Source: Molanna angustata
Taxonomy: Eukaryota; Arthropoda; Insecta; Trichoptera; Molannidae
Direction of reading: 5' to 3'
Assembly: GCA_963576475.1 (NCBI GenBank)
Contig: OY754980.1
Span: forward strand, 25,512,986 to 25,576,985
DNA: 64,000 bases
Made by a program: the position numbers and the translations under genes. A model generated the notes under the pieces. It ran no database searches. It worked only from the letters and a program-made list of their open reading frames with translations, and was not told the origin of the DNA. This document shows positions 38,275 to 50,980 of this stretch, piece by piece. How positions within the stretch are numbered: the stretch's first letter is position 1; every line of letters begins with the position of its first letter.

Positions 38275-39370
38275 TACCTTGAGCATACGGATGTACATAA
38301 ATATGCACTCTAAATTACTTTCTAATGTACGAAACACGAAAAAATATTATATATCATCAAATCTGTGATTTACCTACAATATTTTTTCGTAAAGAAAGAT
38401 AAATTTTTTTTATCTTTCTTTACGAAAGGTAAACAAATAATTTTAAACACATAAATTTGTCATAAAAAAGTAAAAAAAAATATTTGAAATACCCTGAAAC
38501 TATTTTAAAAATAGTTTTGAGATATTGTATTTGTCTATATCTATACAAATTTTTAGCGTTCGAGCTTTTAAGGTTTCTGAGATATACGGAAAAATAGTGA
38601 TAATTCAAAAGTTGATCACCCCTGACTGGGATAAAAATTCAAAATTCTGTGCATAAAAATTTTGTGGGCCTAAAATTTTCAATATTTTCTGAAATCGGCT
38701 GTCATATATTTTTGAATATTTCCTGAACTCTTAAAACCAGTTGTGAAATCTTGCTTTGGAAGGTTGAAATCATTTGTAAATATAAAAATTCATACATTTC
38801 TATAATATTATAATCGTTTATTACTTTTTCGTTTGTTTTTTAACCAAACTTGTATTTCTTAAATTTGGATTTTAATAATAAGAATTTCCTCAAGAAAACT
38901 TGTTTTTCAATTAGAAACGATTTGTTTCCTTCTATGGCTTTCGATTTGTTTTTGTTTTTCATTTAGCTATTCAAAGTTTTATAATTTTGATTAAAAACCT
39001 TGGATGAATCGTTTTTGATTATTATTATCATGTTCGTGATATGATTTGTAGTACATTTAATATTTCGTAATATTTGGAAAAACTCAGACGGAAGATTGTC
39101 ATATTCCCTTCGATTGAAGTACTCTACTTTGGTCTTGTAGTCTTTTGATTACTAACAATGAAAAAATAAAAAAAAGGTTTTTATTAAAACTAATTACACA
39201 AGAAAATTATTAAACGAATTAAAATTTCAAAAAAATCACGCAATGTAAAAAAAGCAATGCAATGTAAAGATATAAAAATAAACTGTTCTGTTTTTCATAG
39301 ACATATCTTTTGAGGTTACTGTGGAATAGTTTTTCAAAATTTACTTTATAGTCTACTATACACATAACAG
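38275..39370 (+). repeat. Longer copy of the 23275-23700 element
   Basis: It starts GAGCATACGGATGTACATAA and TTACTTTCTAATGTACGAAA, and ends with AAAAACTCAGACGGAAGATT, CCCTTCGATTGAAGTACTC and TTTTGAGGTTACTGTGG. The central part (38430-38715) is a minus-strand copy of the repeat at 55828-56440. A hairpin TTTCGTAAAGAAAGATAAA / TTTATCTTTCTTTACGAAA lies at 38386-38428. Confidence 0.6.
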
Positions 39371-39399
39371 GACAAGACTTATAAATAATTAACAAAGTT

Positions 39400-40785
39400 T
39401 CAAAGGAAGCGTTTCTGAAAAAATATGACACTTCTTTCATTTCTTTGCACACTTTCAACCGGTCTAGTCAGTGTATTATGTTGTATAATATTATTAAATA
39501 TATACATATAACTCGTGAACAATGTTTTTTTTTTCCCATGAGAAATATTTCCGCTCTGTGAACTCCTCGACTACTCCATTGTTGCTGCATTGGTGTAAAT
39601 CTATTTTTTTATCCTATCGTAATACACATGTTCGTGTACCGGATAAATGTACTATTTACGTTTTTATTACACGTTCATTTGCATATAAATTAATTACGCA
39701 ATAATTAATTGGATTTGTTCATTTCTCACGATCATTAAATTCACCTCCCGGAAAGGAAGCGGATATCAAGTGCTCTTGAGGTGATAATATAAAAATAACA
39801 CATTATAAAGTATAAATTAATGTTAGACACTGAAGCGACCATAAAATGATGAATTTAAAATAATTAATTTTAATTACTTATACGTGTATTTATTGTCGAG
39901 ATTTAATAAGTTTGCTAAAATTCTGTTCAATTTGTAAATTGGCACTTTGGTTGTTTTTCGATTACAAGATTTCACTCGAATGACAAAACACAAAACACCA
40001 TAGCTAGTCGATAAAAACGTGTTTAAAAATGTATATTTAAATATACACTCATATACAATGCACATTATACACTAAATCTTCATTTACTCACATAACTTTT
40101 ATTGAAAATATATTCAACGAAACGTTTTTATAGATCAAATAAAAAAAAACAATAAAATAAAATGAAAGTCACAAAAATGCTCAAAAATATATTTCTATAA
40201 AAATGATGAAACATTACAAAAAAATTACCTAATTGCAATACCTATTAAATCTAAATCTTGATTTAGTCAGGAGACTTATCGAAAATATATTCAACGAAAC
40301 GTTTTTGACAGATCAAATAAATCAGAATGTCAGAGTCATTGAAGTTATTTTCAATGTCCCTATAAATATTGGCATGGAATAGAGTAAATGGAGCACTTAG
40401 ACCAGTGATAAATGACCTTAATATATCATGGGAGGCTAAACTCTCTATAAATGTGGGCAAGAGGCTAGTGCGCTTGATTAGTAATTCAGTGGACACGAGT
40501 TCATATTCTGCCTCGACCGATTTTACTCAACCATATCACAAGCATTAATTTGCTTAGTTCATTGTGTTCTTGTAACCATACATGTTCATTCTTCTTTAAT
40601 GAAAAAGTAATGTATAATATTGTAAAAGCTCCCAAAATTATATGAAGAATTACCATGAAAGTTGAATAAATGCCACGGAAATAAGATTGGTTAGAAGAAT
40701 ATTTTTTTACGGCGATGTCTGATTTATTAAATGATATTATTAATAATGAAATTCTATTACTGAATTATTATTTTTAACATTATTT
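39400..40785. other. AT-rich stretch without a recognised gene
   Basis: A ~60-bp imperfect duplication is present: AAAATATATTCAACGAAACG then TTTTTATAGATCAAATAA at 40105-40141, and the same at 40273-40322. Small ORFs here have no recognisable domain. Confidence 0.45.
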
Positions 40786-40790
40786 GTAGG

Positions 40791-40987
40791 CCATCGTGGC
40801 TCAGTTGGTTAGCTATCTTACTGCTGATTCAAAGTTCCCGGGTTCGATTCCCGGCGGAGACACAGTTTTCAAGTGTGTTTTCAGTCTGGATCTGTTAGAA
40901 GAATAATATCGCAAGTCTCCAGAATGTGGCAACTTGTTATTGGGTGCGTGTTAAATTAATACCTGTTAGTTGCCCGCGAAGTAATGT
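40791..40987 (+). repeat. tRNA-derived SINE (best copy of its family)
   Basis: GGCCATCGTGGCTCAGTTGG (A box) and GGTTCGATTCC (B box, 40841-40851) form the head; the body has GCAAGTCTCCAGAATGTGGC and the tail ends TAGTTGCCCGCGAAGTAATG then AAATAAAATAAAT. Minus-strand relatives lie at 7924-8123 and 22079-22233. Confidence 0.9.
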
Positions 40988-41243
40988 AAAATAAAATAAA
41001 TATACTTCCTCAAGAGAATAAGATGATCAATGCGTAAATTGTAAATTATTTAATGAATCAAAATAAAATGCAACAAACGCACTGATCCTTCAATTATTAA
41101 GAATAATTCACCCATTCAGTTACTTAACTTATCAAAGGAATAGGCTCTGAGAATTTCGCTATACTACCTATCAACCCTAGTAATTTCTGATTGTAAACGT
41201 TTAATAAATCTTGAACGTTTCTACAAGTATTCATTAACACCTA

Positions 41244-41600
41244 TTGGTAAAAGAGGGAAACCAATGGCGTATTCGCACAAATGACCGCGCTGTACGAAAT
41301 ATATCAGGCCCAAGAATCTCAACGCATTTAAAACTGCTTAGGTTGAGATGGGCTGGACTCGTACAAAGAATGCCAGAATCACGCGTCCCCAAAATAATAC
41401 TGAACGGACACCCAGGTGGAAGAAGACGAGTGGGAAGACCCAGGCTGAGGTGGGAGGATGAGGTCAGGAGGGATGCAGAGCAGCTCCTTCAGGTGACAGG
41501 CTGGAGGACGCGCGGCAGCCGAGGACAGAATGAGTTGGAAGCAAAAGTTACAGGAGGCCAAAGCTTGATATGGGCTGAAGCGCCATCGGATGGATAGATA
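41244..41600 (+). pseudogene. RTE/jockey-like polymerase C-terminal fragment
   Basis: RISTHLKLLRLRWAGLVQRM, RVPKIILNGHPGGRRRVGRP and RLRWEDEVRRDAEQLLQVTG show the standard LRWxGxVxRM...GRPxLRWEDxV tail. The frame is intact over ~115 codons but lacks everything upstream. It ends AAGCGCCATCGGATGGATAG. Confidence 0.75.
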
Positions 41601-41609
41601 CGGCATTTT

Positions 41610-43640
41610 TCAACAAAAATGTATACAGTAGTTAAAACATTAATGTTTAAAAAATAAATTGCAAGAATCGATGACCTACAAAAACAACAATAATAATAAT
41701 AATAAAAAATCCACAAATCTACGAAAAAAAAAGGAAATGAAATCACTAAATACTACACAAAAAGCCGAAACGAAGAAAATAAAACAACATATTATGACAT
41801 TATAAAAAACGAATATTTAAGTACAGAATATAAACGTGAAAAAGGATATTTTAAAGAGAATGAAGCCAAGGTTCGGCTACTCGGAAAAGACAATTAAAAG
41901 AACTGATAATATTGTTAATAATATCACAAATTCTATTGGTAAATACGATTTGTTTGCTTAAGTCGAAATCCGTAGGAACCAAACGTTTTTCACAAGTGTA
42001 ATGTTAATTTTAAACTATAATAGGTATTATTTGTATCAATAATAGACATGGATGAATAGCGCGACTTATCTGTTTAACATAATTTATTCTGTTGTCTTTA
42101 GTTTCGTGTGTTTGTCTGTATGTGTTGATTTACTTTTGATCTATGCACGATGTATTCAACGTAATAAATCGTGTTTGTATTGTTTAAGTGGAAGTAATTT
42201 ATAGTTCTTTCAAATAAGTTTTTTTTGTATAATGTGTATGAAAACACCGTTTATTTCAAATCTGATTCGCTAAGATTTTTTGTCAACTCTGCGTCAGACG
42301 GATACATTTACATAAAATTAATAATAGTTATTATTTTCTCTACACTTAAAATGTCGGTGTCCATACACTAAACAGACCACACTTTTAAAGGAGTTATTTT
42401 TATCAATAGGTACTCATTTAAAGAGGTTTTTGTTATGAAAAACCATTACAAAACTAATTAAGATTAATGCACTATTACATGATGAAGGGATTCTTACTAA
42501 TAAATTGCATGCTAAAACGCTTGTTAGCTAACGAAATCATACTTTAAATGGACCCCAATTATTTCACTAATCGATGTAGGGGTTGATTCTAATAACTTTT
42601 TGCTAAAACGCGTTTTAGTTAATGAAATCATACATAACATGACCACGAATACACAGTTATAATGGGTTTTGTCAATAATTGTAAAGACAAATACATTAAT
42701 TAATGAAAACAAACAATACTTACGTAGAACACGATTTATTCACAAATTCGATATTATTAGGTGGTTTAGTATTACTGTGACAGTTTCGACTCTAGTTTAT
42801 ATCAAAGATATTAAAACATCTTTAACGTGTTTCAAATCTTTAAACACGCTATTATTTTATTCGTTTATAATACCATGTCGGGTATAGCTTAGCCATAATG
42901 AGCTTGTTTATTATTCATATTATATGTAGTTAGTTGACCAGATTATGTAGATGTAGCATCAAAAACAATTTGAATAATTCAGTCAAATGTATAAATACAC
43001 AAATACGTATTGTACTATGAACCTAGATCGAACAACCATTGTGTGGATCTATAGTTAAATATCTTGATCAAGGCCTTCAAATAAATTTAATGATCGACTA
43101 TGTAAAAGCGATCGTTAAACATGACGTTAATAGAACCAGATTTATTTAGCTTTTATTTGGAAGTATAATTTGACTGTGAGTAGATCAAAGATTAAAGGCA
43201 ATGTGTATTTAAAATTATTTGTTTCCGGTGGATTCTGGGGTACCGCAGGGGTCAGTTTTAAGAACTTGCCTATTCGATTTCGTTTATAACCAATCGTTTT
43301 ATTTTTAACCACGAGTGGGTTATTTAAAAGCACCGCTTCTTCGTTAGGACGGGTGGTTTTTAAGTCTAACGTGTGCGGCGGAAATGTGTAAAATGTAGGA
43401 GAGTGGAGAATTATGACAGGTAACGTTGACATATTGATAAGTATACTCCTTATCAAAATTAATTTACTTTTGCATATTATCGCTTAATTATATTATTTCT
43501 AATGTTTCTAATATACGACTCTCCCGTGACAGGGGCAGATGCGTGAGATAACGGAAATGACATGTATTGATGAGTATTGAATTATATAGGATTTCTTAAT
43601 TTTCTTATTACAAAATTATAAATAAGAGAGAAAACATATA
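41610..43640. other. AT-rich stretch, one ~60-bp duplication
   Basis: GCTAAAACGC(T/G)(T/C)GTTAG(C/T)TAA with GAAATCATAC recurs at about 42511-42545 and 42602-42635. Small ORFs (for example 42524-42712 minus) are shadows of this. No gene recognised. Confidence 0.4.
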
Positions 43641-43652
43641 CTGACACTCTAT

Positions 43653-44234
43653 GGCCCGGTATTACAGTTGGCCCTCAACTCATTGAGTTTGTTAAACTCA
43701 AGATTAATGTTAAGGGGAGATTGAATCCATTTCCGTATTTCAGTGCAATATGACATGTCAGTTACTAAATCTTCAATTATAGACATATTTTACTTTTTCT
43801 GTGGTTATTATCTGTCAAATTTTAAATAACCTCAAATAATACGAACTACAAAACGGGACGCTACGACTTGAAATACCTACTATTGTTTTATTATCCAACA
43901 TGTTAAATTTAATTTTTTTCATCAAAATAATGCTTTTAAATCCCCATGTTCGTTTCAATATGGCTGTCATTTTGTTTTGTTGTGTGGCGCCACCGTCGAT
44001 ACAACTAACGCCTCTAGTGATAGAACATTGAAACTACACGCGTTGCCTAGCAACTAGTCTAGAAATGACAGTTGACTCACTGTTAAGTACTTAATCCGCC
44101 AGAAACGTTGAGTTAAATATTTGTCGTTTTATTGACGTATTTGAGGGAAGATTAGGCCTAAACGGACACTGTAATACGCTATATTTTTGTAAAACTCGAG
44201 TTTAGCTCTTAAACTGAGACTGTAATACCGGCCC
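43653..44234. mobile_element. Nonautonomous TIR element, GGCCCGGTATTACAGT ends
   Basis: The left end GGCCCGGTATTACAG and the right end CTGTAATACCGGCCC are inverted with one mismatch. Subterminal GAGTTTGTTAAACTCAAG and GTAAAACTCGAGTTTAG also correspond. A TAT flanks both ends and may be the target duplication. There is no transposase, and length is 582 bp. The superfamily is not assignable with confidence. Confidence 0.75.
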
Positions 44235-44819
44235 TATATCATTGATATATTGAGGTTACTTTGTGGCACATTTTAATTAATTTTATTAATTACAATAGGG
44301 ACACGTCAATAACCACGAATCAATTATAAGTTAAGACCCGATTTGAAATGACCGCTTGCTTCTTCCCCAGGTCAGATGACAACTGAATACTTTACCTCAG
44401 GATGTTATTATAATTCCGTGTATTCGTTCCGTTTCAACAATGTGTACATTCACACGAAAACTAACAAATAATACTCTATGTTGTCTATATATATATATAT
44501 ATATAACTCGTCCTGTTACCATTTTTATATTTACAACTCATTCATTCATGTTAGCGTCAATAAAAACAGCCGTAAATGTTTTTTTTTTCTGTGTCTCGTG
44601 TTTATTTTAATTATTATTATAATACCAGACTCTTTTTGCACGGTTTCAAAATATCACGGTGTAAAAAAGCATTACTTTATATACAGATTCATTCATATAA
44701 AGATTCTGGACATTATATCGAGTGATGAATGCTATATTATATCAAATGTGCTCAAAAGGGTTGGTACTTCAATTTTTTGATGGTGATATTGAATTATTGC
44801 GACGGTATTGGTATCAACA

Positions 44820-45010
44820 CGTCTTCTTCTTCAACAATCTTTCCTCATAGGCCTCCCCGTGATACCTCCACAGCTCTCTTTCTTGGGCAGACTACTATAC
44901 GAGGCTCTACATGGAATGCCAAATGGACAGCATCGACCAGGTAGACCCCCAAAACTAGAGAAAGAGAGAGCTTGAGTTCAGCATCACAGGAGACTACCCC
45001 TCTTGAAATA
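44820..45010. pseudogene. LINE C-terminal remnants in both orientations
   Basis: 44820-44890 reads, on the minus strand, like the AYEE...RELW end of an RTE-type tail (TAGGCCTCCCCGTGATACCT, CCACAGCTCTCTTTCTTGGG). 44905-44990 on the plus strand has GCATCGACCAGGTAGACCCC, a GRP-type fragment. Both are short. Confidence 0.4.
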
Positions 45011-46500
45011 ACAGACTCTTGAAAGTCTATTAGAGGAAAAGAAGCTTATTAATAACATTTTTTTAAGAATTTTTTTATACGCAATATTGGTTATACAATA
45101 TTTTTTTTTAATATTGTGAATTGATTTTCATACATCAAAATCAATCCACTATTGCTACTAATTTTAAAAAAATTACGAGCTTTTGAAGAAAGCTAGACAA
45201 ACCTGTCTCCATTGTGTTTCCTGCAATAGGGAGAGAACCATCAATATGTGACTGCGGAAGACTAAGAAGATCTGCCCCTACTCCACCATACCGACCAACT
45301 GCACCATGCGCGATTTATTTTATTTTATTGGTTTTGTTATTTGAATCCTCTTGCACGGTATAAACGTGGAACGTATCCACCGTGTAAGAAGAGAATCTGG
45401 TGTATTATTGTTTCTCGCTAAGACAGCTGCTGTTGGGTTGATTTCTCAAATTGCGCCAATTCCACATGTGTATTATGTGTCTCATTATCAAAACCTGTTT
45501 CTTCTGTGTGATCTCAAACTAACCGCATAAGGTATAGCGTCTCATACAGACCAGTTTTATATACATACTAATTAAACATAGCTAGACAATACTTAGATTT
45601 ACTATTATTTACTACTAAAATCAAGTAGGAAAAATATTTCTATTCACGTGCTTGTTAGTATGTTGACACAAATCTCCGTTATAGAATAAGACCTAGTAAC
45701 TGTCAGACTTACGTCACTTTGTATAGGCCAGACATACGTAATAGTATAAAGACTGATTTTCTGTACCAAAGACCAATGTGTCCGTAAATGAAAGACGTGA
45801 TTTTTATTTATTTCGTAGTGAATATAAAAAATCACGCTTTATACTATAACTGGCGTGTTAAAATAGCAATTTTCAAACACATTGAAGGTTGTTATCTCCG
45901 AAAGTCAGCACTACTCAGGGTTCATATTATCCAATCGTTGTTACCTGCTGTGGTGTCCTTTTACAGAAAAAAACAGCCCTTATACTCTTGGTCTATTAGT
46001 TTATTTCATATATGTTCATTTTGTTATGTTAATGAAACTTTATTTTCTTTCTGCGATTAACTTATTCTTGCGTTTATGTACGAGGAGTTGTAATGAGTCT
46101 TATAAAGAAGATTGTCCCATACACAAGTTTTTTTCCTTTATCGGGACAGTATTTATTTTAATTTTTGAACTTACCATGTATTATTTGTAATAACTTACAA
46201 TTTTTTTTTTGCAACTACGACACGGAAAAATATATCTCACAACCAGAACTCCATTTATAAAATACTATTTCTTGATTTTACATACAGAATTCTAGTTTTT
46301 AATCAATACTTTTTGGTGAAGTCGATAATATAGACACTGCACCTTCCGTACACTGCTAACCACCTGAAGCCACGAAGGCCTAATTATATGTTGGTATAAT
46401 TAATTCATTGACTTGTGGATTGCAATCACTAGACTACAGACGCAAGGTCGGTATTCTAAATTTATTCTATAGATACTATACCACGGAGATGCTCAGAAAA
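45010..46500. other. Stretch without a recognised gene
   Basis: Overlapping small ORFs at 45788-46190 have no recognisable domain. The region 45170-45420 is less AT-rich and may be an old LINE piece (TGTCTCCATTGTGTTTCCTG, ACTGCGGAAGACTAAGAAG), but I cannot support a frame. Confidence 0.35.
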
Positions 46501-46514
46501 ACTTGCATCCCTGG

Positions 46515-46674
46515 AGGGCTAGCCAAGATGCAAAAAACGAAAACGTTGACGCTGAACGTTATTTTTTTTGTATGGGATTTGACGCTTGATGACGTTATCA
46601 AACGTCAAATCTCATACAAAAAATAAGGTCAATTCAGCGTCAACGTTTTCGTTTTTTGCATCTTGGCTAGCCCT
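46515..46674. mobile_element. Palindromic MITE, TTTGTATGGGATTTGACG core family
   Basis: The arms AGGGCTAGCCAAGATGCAAA and TTTGCATCTTGGCTAGCCCT are exact complements and extend through AACGAAAACGTTGACGCTGA. The core GTATGGGATTTGACG pairs with CGTCAAATCTCATAC. The spacer is about 12 bases. It abuts a CR1-like fragment. Confidence 0.8.
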
Positions 46675-46679
46675 ACTGG

Positions 46680-47065
46680 TCCCTCTTTCACCCATTCACA
46701 ATAGAGTCACTCGTTTTACTCAATCTCAACATCCGTTCACAGTAAATCTTCAATATACACGAACAAAACGCTTTTCGAACTCTTTTATTAACGCCCGGCT
46801 GTGGAAAGATATTCCGAATTGTGTTTCGACCTTTTTAAAACCCGAATTCATATTTTCCTGGGCAGATTGCAAGCCCTCCCCAACGCTACGTAGTGAGTTT
46901 CTTTGGAAGATTATAATGAACCCAAATCATATCTGGTGGCCCCTACGTGGCCGTGTTGAAAAAAAACATTGTTTTCTTGCCATGCGAATCCAGATGCATT
47001 ATAACAGTTCAATGATGATTGTAATGGAAAAATACCCAATGTTGATAAAAAAAAGTAATACATAA
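46680..47065 (+). pseudogene. CR1-like LINE C-terminal fragment
   Basis: SPIHNRVTRFTQSQHPFTVN, TRTKRFSNSFINARLWKDIP and STFLKPEFIFSW match the conserved HPF/Y-V...RT...SFI...LWN-LP...F end of CR1/Rex-type polymerases. After that the frame continues with GRVEKKHCFLAMRIQMHYNS and carries no recognised domain. It is 5'-truncated. Confidence 0.65.
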
Positions 47066-47779
47066 AACTCTATTGAGTTAATCACACTTATCTTTACAGC
47101 TTTTAATGCGCACAAATTGGCAGTTAAATAATTAATTACTTAATGTTTTATTTACAGAAGACACGCTTCCTACAACAGTCAGTCCACAATAAATTGTAAG
47201 AGAAAGTTAAGACGCTGATTGCCTGGACGTCTGAATTATTCATAATGCCAAATTTGACATTATATTCGAACTTTCGGAGTGACATATTACACTTTCAAAT
47301 CTGCTAAAAATATTGAAGAAATTAAGATTTGTTTATTGTTTTTGATTGAGTTTTATGTGTAGTTAGGTATATAATATGTTATCCTTAATGGTGCTCAAAC
47401 CTCACTCAAGGAAGACGACAGATTGACGTACAAAAGTAAAAAAAGAAAAAGTAGACAGAATTTGGCACATCTATTTTAAACGAAGTATAGGGATGTTTCG
47501 CTGATAAGAAGTGTGATTTCAGGCGATTGTAAACAAAATCTATAATTTTCTTGTTGGGCAATTTATTCCAAAACTGGGCTTCGAGATATGTAGGTACGTA
47601 TAGTCTAAAGTAATGTCGGGAATGTTAGTTAAGACCTTGCTAGGACAGATGAACTGTTCTTCTTTGAGATACGTAGGTTATAGTGTTAAGTCAATTTTCT
47701 TCGTAGGTCATAAAGGTTTTGGACATTTTTCTTCTTTGGTTTTAAAGGATTTCTCAAGTTCTTAGAGGATTTCTCAAGG

Positions 47780-48024
47780 TTATAAAGTAAGTGTTTTGAA
47801 TTTTCTTCTTTGGTCTTAGAAAATTTGATAAAGTGTCTTCCTTCGTTTTTTGGACCAGTTTCTTTGGTAGTTTTGAAGGGTTTGATCAAGTTTCTTTGTT
47901 AGTTATAAAGTAGGTGTTTTGAAGTTTCTTCGTTGGTCATAGAAAATTTGATAAAGTGTCTTCCTTTGTTTTTTGGACTAGTTTCTTTGGTGGTTTGAAG
48001 GGTTTGATCAAGTTTCTTCGTTAC
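47780..48024 (+). repeat. Two-copy tandem repeat, 123-bp period
   Basis: TTATAAAGTA(A/G)GTGTTTTGAA, AGAAAATTTGATAAAGTGTC, TTTTTTGGAC(C/T)AGTTTCTTTG and GGGTTTGATCAAGTTTCTT appear at 47780-47902 and 47903-48024. Shorter TTTCTTCTTTGGT-type motifs precede it (47695-47775). Confidence 0.75.
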
Positions 48025-48149
48025 TCTTCAATATTTTTAATTGTTTCCTGGTTTTTGATTTATAATAAAAAATAACAAGAACATTTTTGACAATTTGTAC
48101 GTATGATAAAGATTCGAAATATATTTGACAGTAAATAATGGCGTTCGTT

Positions 48150-48200
48150 ATGTAAGCTTTTCCCACCAGGGGCACAGCTTGATGGTATGTTGCAATCTAT
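48150..48200 (+). repeat. LINE 3' tail remnant
   Basis: GGCGTTCGTTATGTAAGC, CCACCAGGGGCACAGCTTGA and TGGTATGT match the end of the 20743-21080 element. Confidence 0.5.
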
Positions 48201-48944
48201 TTTGCCAGATTTGCTAAGGAGCCTGTTGCAAAATCTAAAAGTATAGGATTATAGTTTATAAAGGTTGGTTGAGTAAAACGCCCGCGGGTTACAAACACAC
48301 CTAAACTTAACTGGTGACTGGTGACATGGAAAGGTCAAAATATAGTTTATCATAATAATTACACATTCACGGAACAAAGCGAATTGTTATATCTTTTAAG
48401 TCGTATTTCCAAACAACAATCTAAAATAGTACTACTTAGTATATGGCTAATAGTTAAAAATTTCATTTCTAATAATATTCGTTAGTGATTCCGTTTTCTG
48501 AACATTCTTTTCTCATTTTGGATATTGTTTTAATCTTGACTACTTTTCGTTTTCTTATATCCATTCCACAGTCTTGTTTAGTTCACATTTTTCCTCGATA
48601 TTTCAGACTGAATTCGTGAAGCGATCAATGTTTTGGTTGCTTGTTTATTTAATATTTGCTTACTGCTAAACACAATTGTGTTTTTCATAAACAAATTTAA
48701 TCTGGTTCATCCATTTTTAAAACATTTGCTTGTTTATATCATCGGTCCGTCATTTCCGATATTTTGTTTTGTATTTAGGTCTCGGTGCGTTTTTTTGCGT
48801 ATTCTTTTAATGAATATAATGACTTTGACCATGAAACGAAGCTATTAATTTATCAACTTGTACAGATGTTTAGTTTTTTTAAATATATATTTGAGAAACC
48901 TTATAGGTTTCTACTATACACTGAAAAAAGAAATAAAATACTTA

Positions 48945-49200
48945 CTCATTTACTTATTCCTAGCAACGGTTGTTCCACTGCTGGACATAGATCTCTTATA
49001 TTTTTTTTTTCATTTTGGGCTGTTTGCTGCCATTTACTTTCCGCTTACCGGTCAATGTCTTCACCTTTGTGGTCTTCCTACGCCCAATCAGGATGTCCAA
49101 TTCTGGATTTTAGGTGACCATGTGACACTATCTTGCCTCGCCATGTGCCCAATGACCCACTGCCATTTCAACCTTTCTGTTCTTTTTCTGACGTAGGTAG
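48945..49200 (-). pseudogene. LINE C-terminal fragment
   Basis: On the minus strand the frame around GHWAHGEAR (49170-49130) and the plus-strand signature GTTGTTCCACTGCTGGACAT-AG are typical of RTE/jockey C-termini and their flanks. It is frame-shifted and short. Confidence 0.4.
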
Positions 49201-49253
49201 ACCCTTTTTCGACGTCTTTTCTTTTTATTTCTGATTCTATCCCGAAGACTAGA

Positions 49254-49615
49254 TTAACGAGTGGGTTGTGGCCAACGATATACTCCTCACTACCAAGTCA
49301 CTCCACAAAGTATTCACATTTTGTATGGAAATTTTTCAGCATTTTCGTGAAATTACTCTGTTAGCTTGGGGTCTTTTTAAAATATTTGAGTCACTGAAAA
49401 AATATTATTTAGTATTAGATATACATATTTTCAAAATTTGAAAATAATCTAATGAGCACTTTAGTCTATAATTAATGAAGTAGAATAAACATTTTGATGA
49501 AACTTTCAAAATGCAATCTCAGCATGATACTTGTTGATAATTTGCATAAAAAATAACCTTAAAAATTGCGAATTCATAACTCCCCAATATATCCCCTTGG
49601 GGTTGTGAGGAGTAA
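49254..49615 (-). repeat. CTCCTCACTAA-family element, reverse copy
   Basis: The ends AACGAGTGGGTTGTGGCCAA and, at the other side, ACTCCCCAATATATCCCCTT then GGGGTTGTGAGGAGTA match 157-640. Part of the middle, including the TG run, is missing. Confidence 0.65.
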
Positions 49616-50737
49616 AAATTGATTGAATTAATCCGGAATTCCGTCTAAAAACTAAAACCTAATTTTATGACTTTTTTTAAAAAACTACTTTGTTAGCTTT
49701 TTCATTTGAATCGTAACATGGGCAGTGCGTTTGTCGCAGAAATGTTAGCGTTGATTGTAACCTTTGATGGAAGGTCATTACCTAATACGTCTGTGTATTG
49801 TCTCACCTACAAGTAAGTTACTCCCACGCCAGACAGACTATGAAGCTGTGATATTATCATCATGTTGCATGTAGTAATAATAACTGCCTTATGATGTCGG
49901 CTGACCGCCCAATTCACACGCCTTTTTTTTCATGACCAACTTTTCTAGACCGATATGTGTCTATGTTTGACTAGACATATCCGTCGAGGCAAATATCAGA
50001 CAGTCGATCTTTGTTTCTAATACGAATTTTATGAATTTTCATGTTCGTGGATGAATATTTTAATTGCATCATTAATATGTGTTTGGTCCTTAATGATGAT
50101 ATTGGCAAATCACAGTGCTTCTATTTCAATTTCGTTTTTAATGAACACTCCGGCCTTTTTGATTCTAAAATTGATATACTTGTATTCATTTTATTTGATT
50201 GTATATTTTTTAATTCAATACCTATACCTTTTTTAAATGTTAAAAATGTACTTTCAACCCAATTTGTAAGAAGAATTACATGGTTAATATTGGTCTTTCA
50301 GTTATATCATGTTCATGTAACCTCAACGACAACCTGTTCTCTTGGATGAAACACAAAATCCTATAATATCTAATCGAATAACTCTTGTTCTTATTAGTGT
50401 ATTGGCAATCATGGATGAACGATAATTTAATATTATTTAGATCACAGAAGTAGGTCACATTGTAGATAATGATTTGTTTATATGCAAGTTTAAATGTTTT
50501 ATAAACAATTTGTCTTGAGTTAAAATGGAAATACCCAATGGTGATGAAGTTGATCAGAAAACAATGCAATTATAATTGAGCGGAAGAGCAATGCAATTAT
50601 AATAGAGCCAACTGTGGTAAAAGTCATCAACAACAACATGAATAATTCACTTGTGTGTGAAACCTTTGGCAAGTTTAATCGATTTTTTACTACTCCAATG
50701 AAATAAGGTTCTCTTCCAATTGTTTCGTTGTCCTTTT

Positions 50738-50980
50738 TTTGTTTTGTATGTCGACGGACAATTCTTGGTGAAACTCCGCGATGACATAAAATAAAACAGT
50801 AGTTTCAGTTTCACTTTTTGTTTTGTATGTCGACGGACAATTCTTGGTGAAACTCCGCTATGACATAAAATAAAACACTAGTTTTAGTTTCACTTTTTGT
50901 TTTGTATGTCGACGGACAATTCTTGGTGAAACTCCGCGATGACATAAAATAAAACACTAGTTTTAGTTTCACTTTTGATT
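50738..50980 (+). repeat. Three-copy 79-bp tandem repeat related to the Penelope-like element
   Basis: TCGACGGACAATTCTTGGTG, AAACTCCGCGATGACATAAA and ATAAAACACTAGTTTTAGTT repeat with period 79 (TCGACGG at 50751, 50830 and 50909), differing at only a few sites. The string ACGGACAATTCTTGGT also occurs in the foldback at 21509-21524, and AAAATAAAAC follows in both. Confidence 0.85.

Noticed and set aside
40795..40865. A tRNA gene on the plus strand
   Set aside because: Same SINE family as 7924-8123; the head runs straight into the SINE body.
47686..47889. Basic Lys-rich minus-strand protein
   Set aside because: It overlaps the TTTCTTCTTTGG tandem repeats; the composition follows the repeat.
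50738..50980. CRISPR-like array
   Set aside because: Repeats are contiguous with no variable spacers, in a eukaryotic context.
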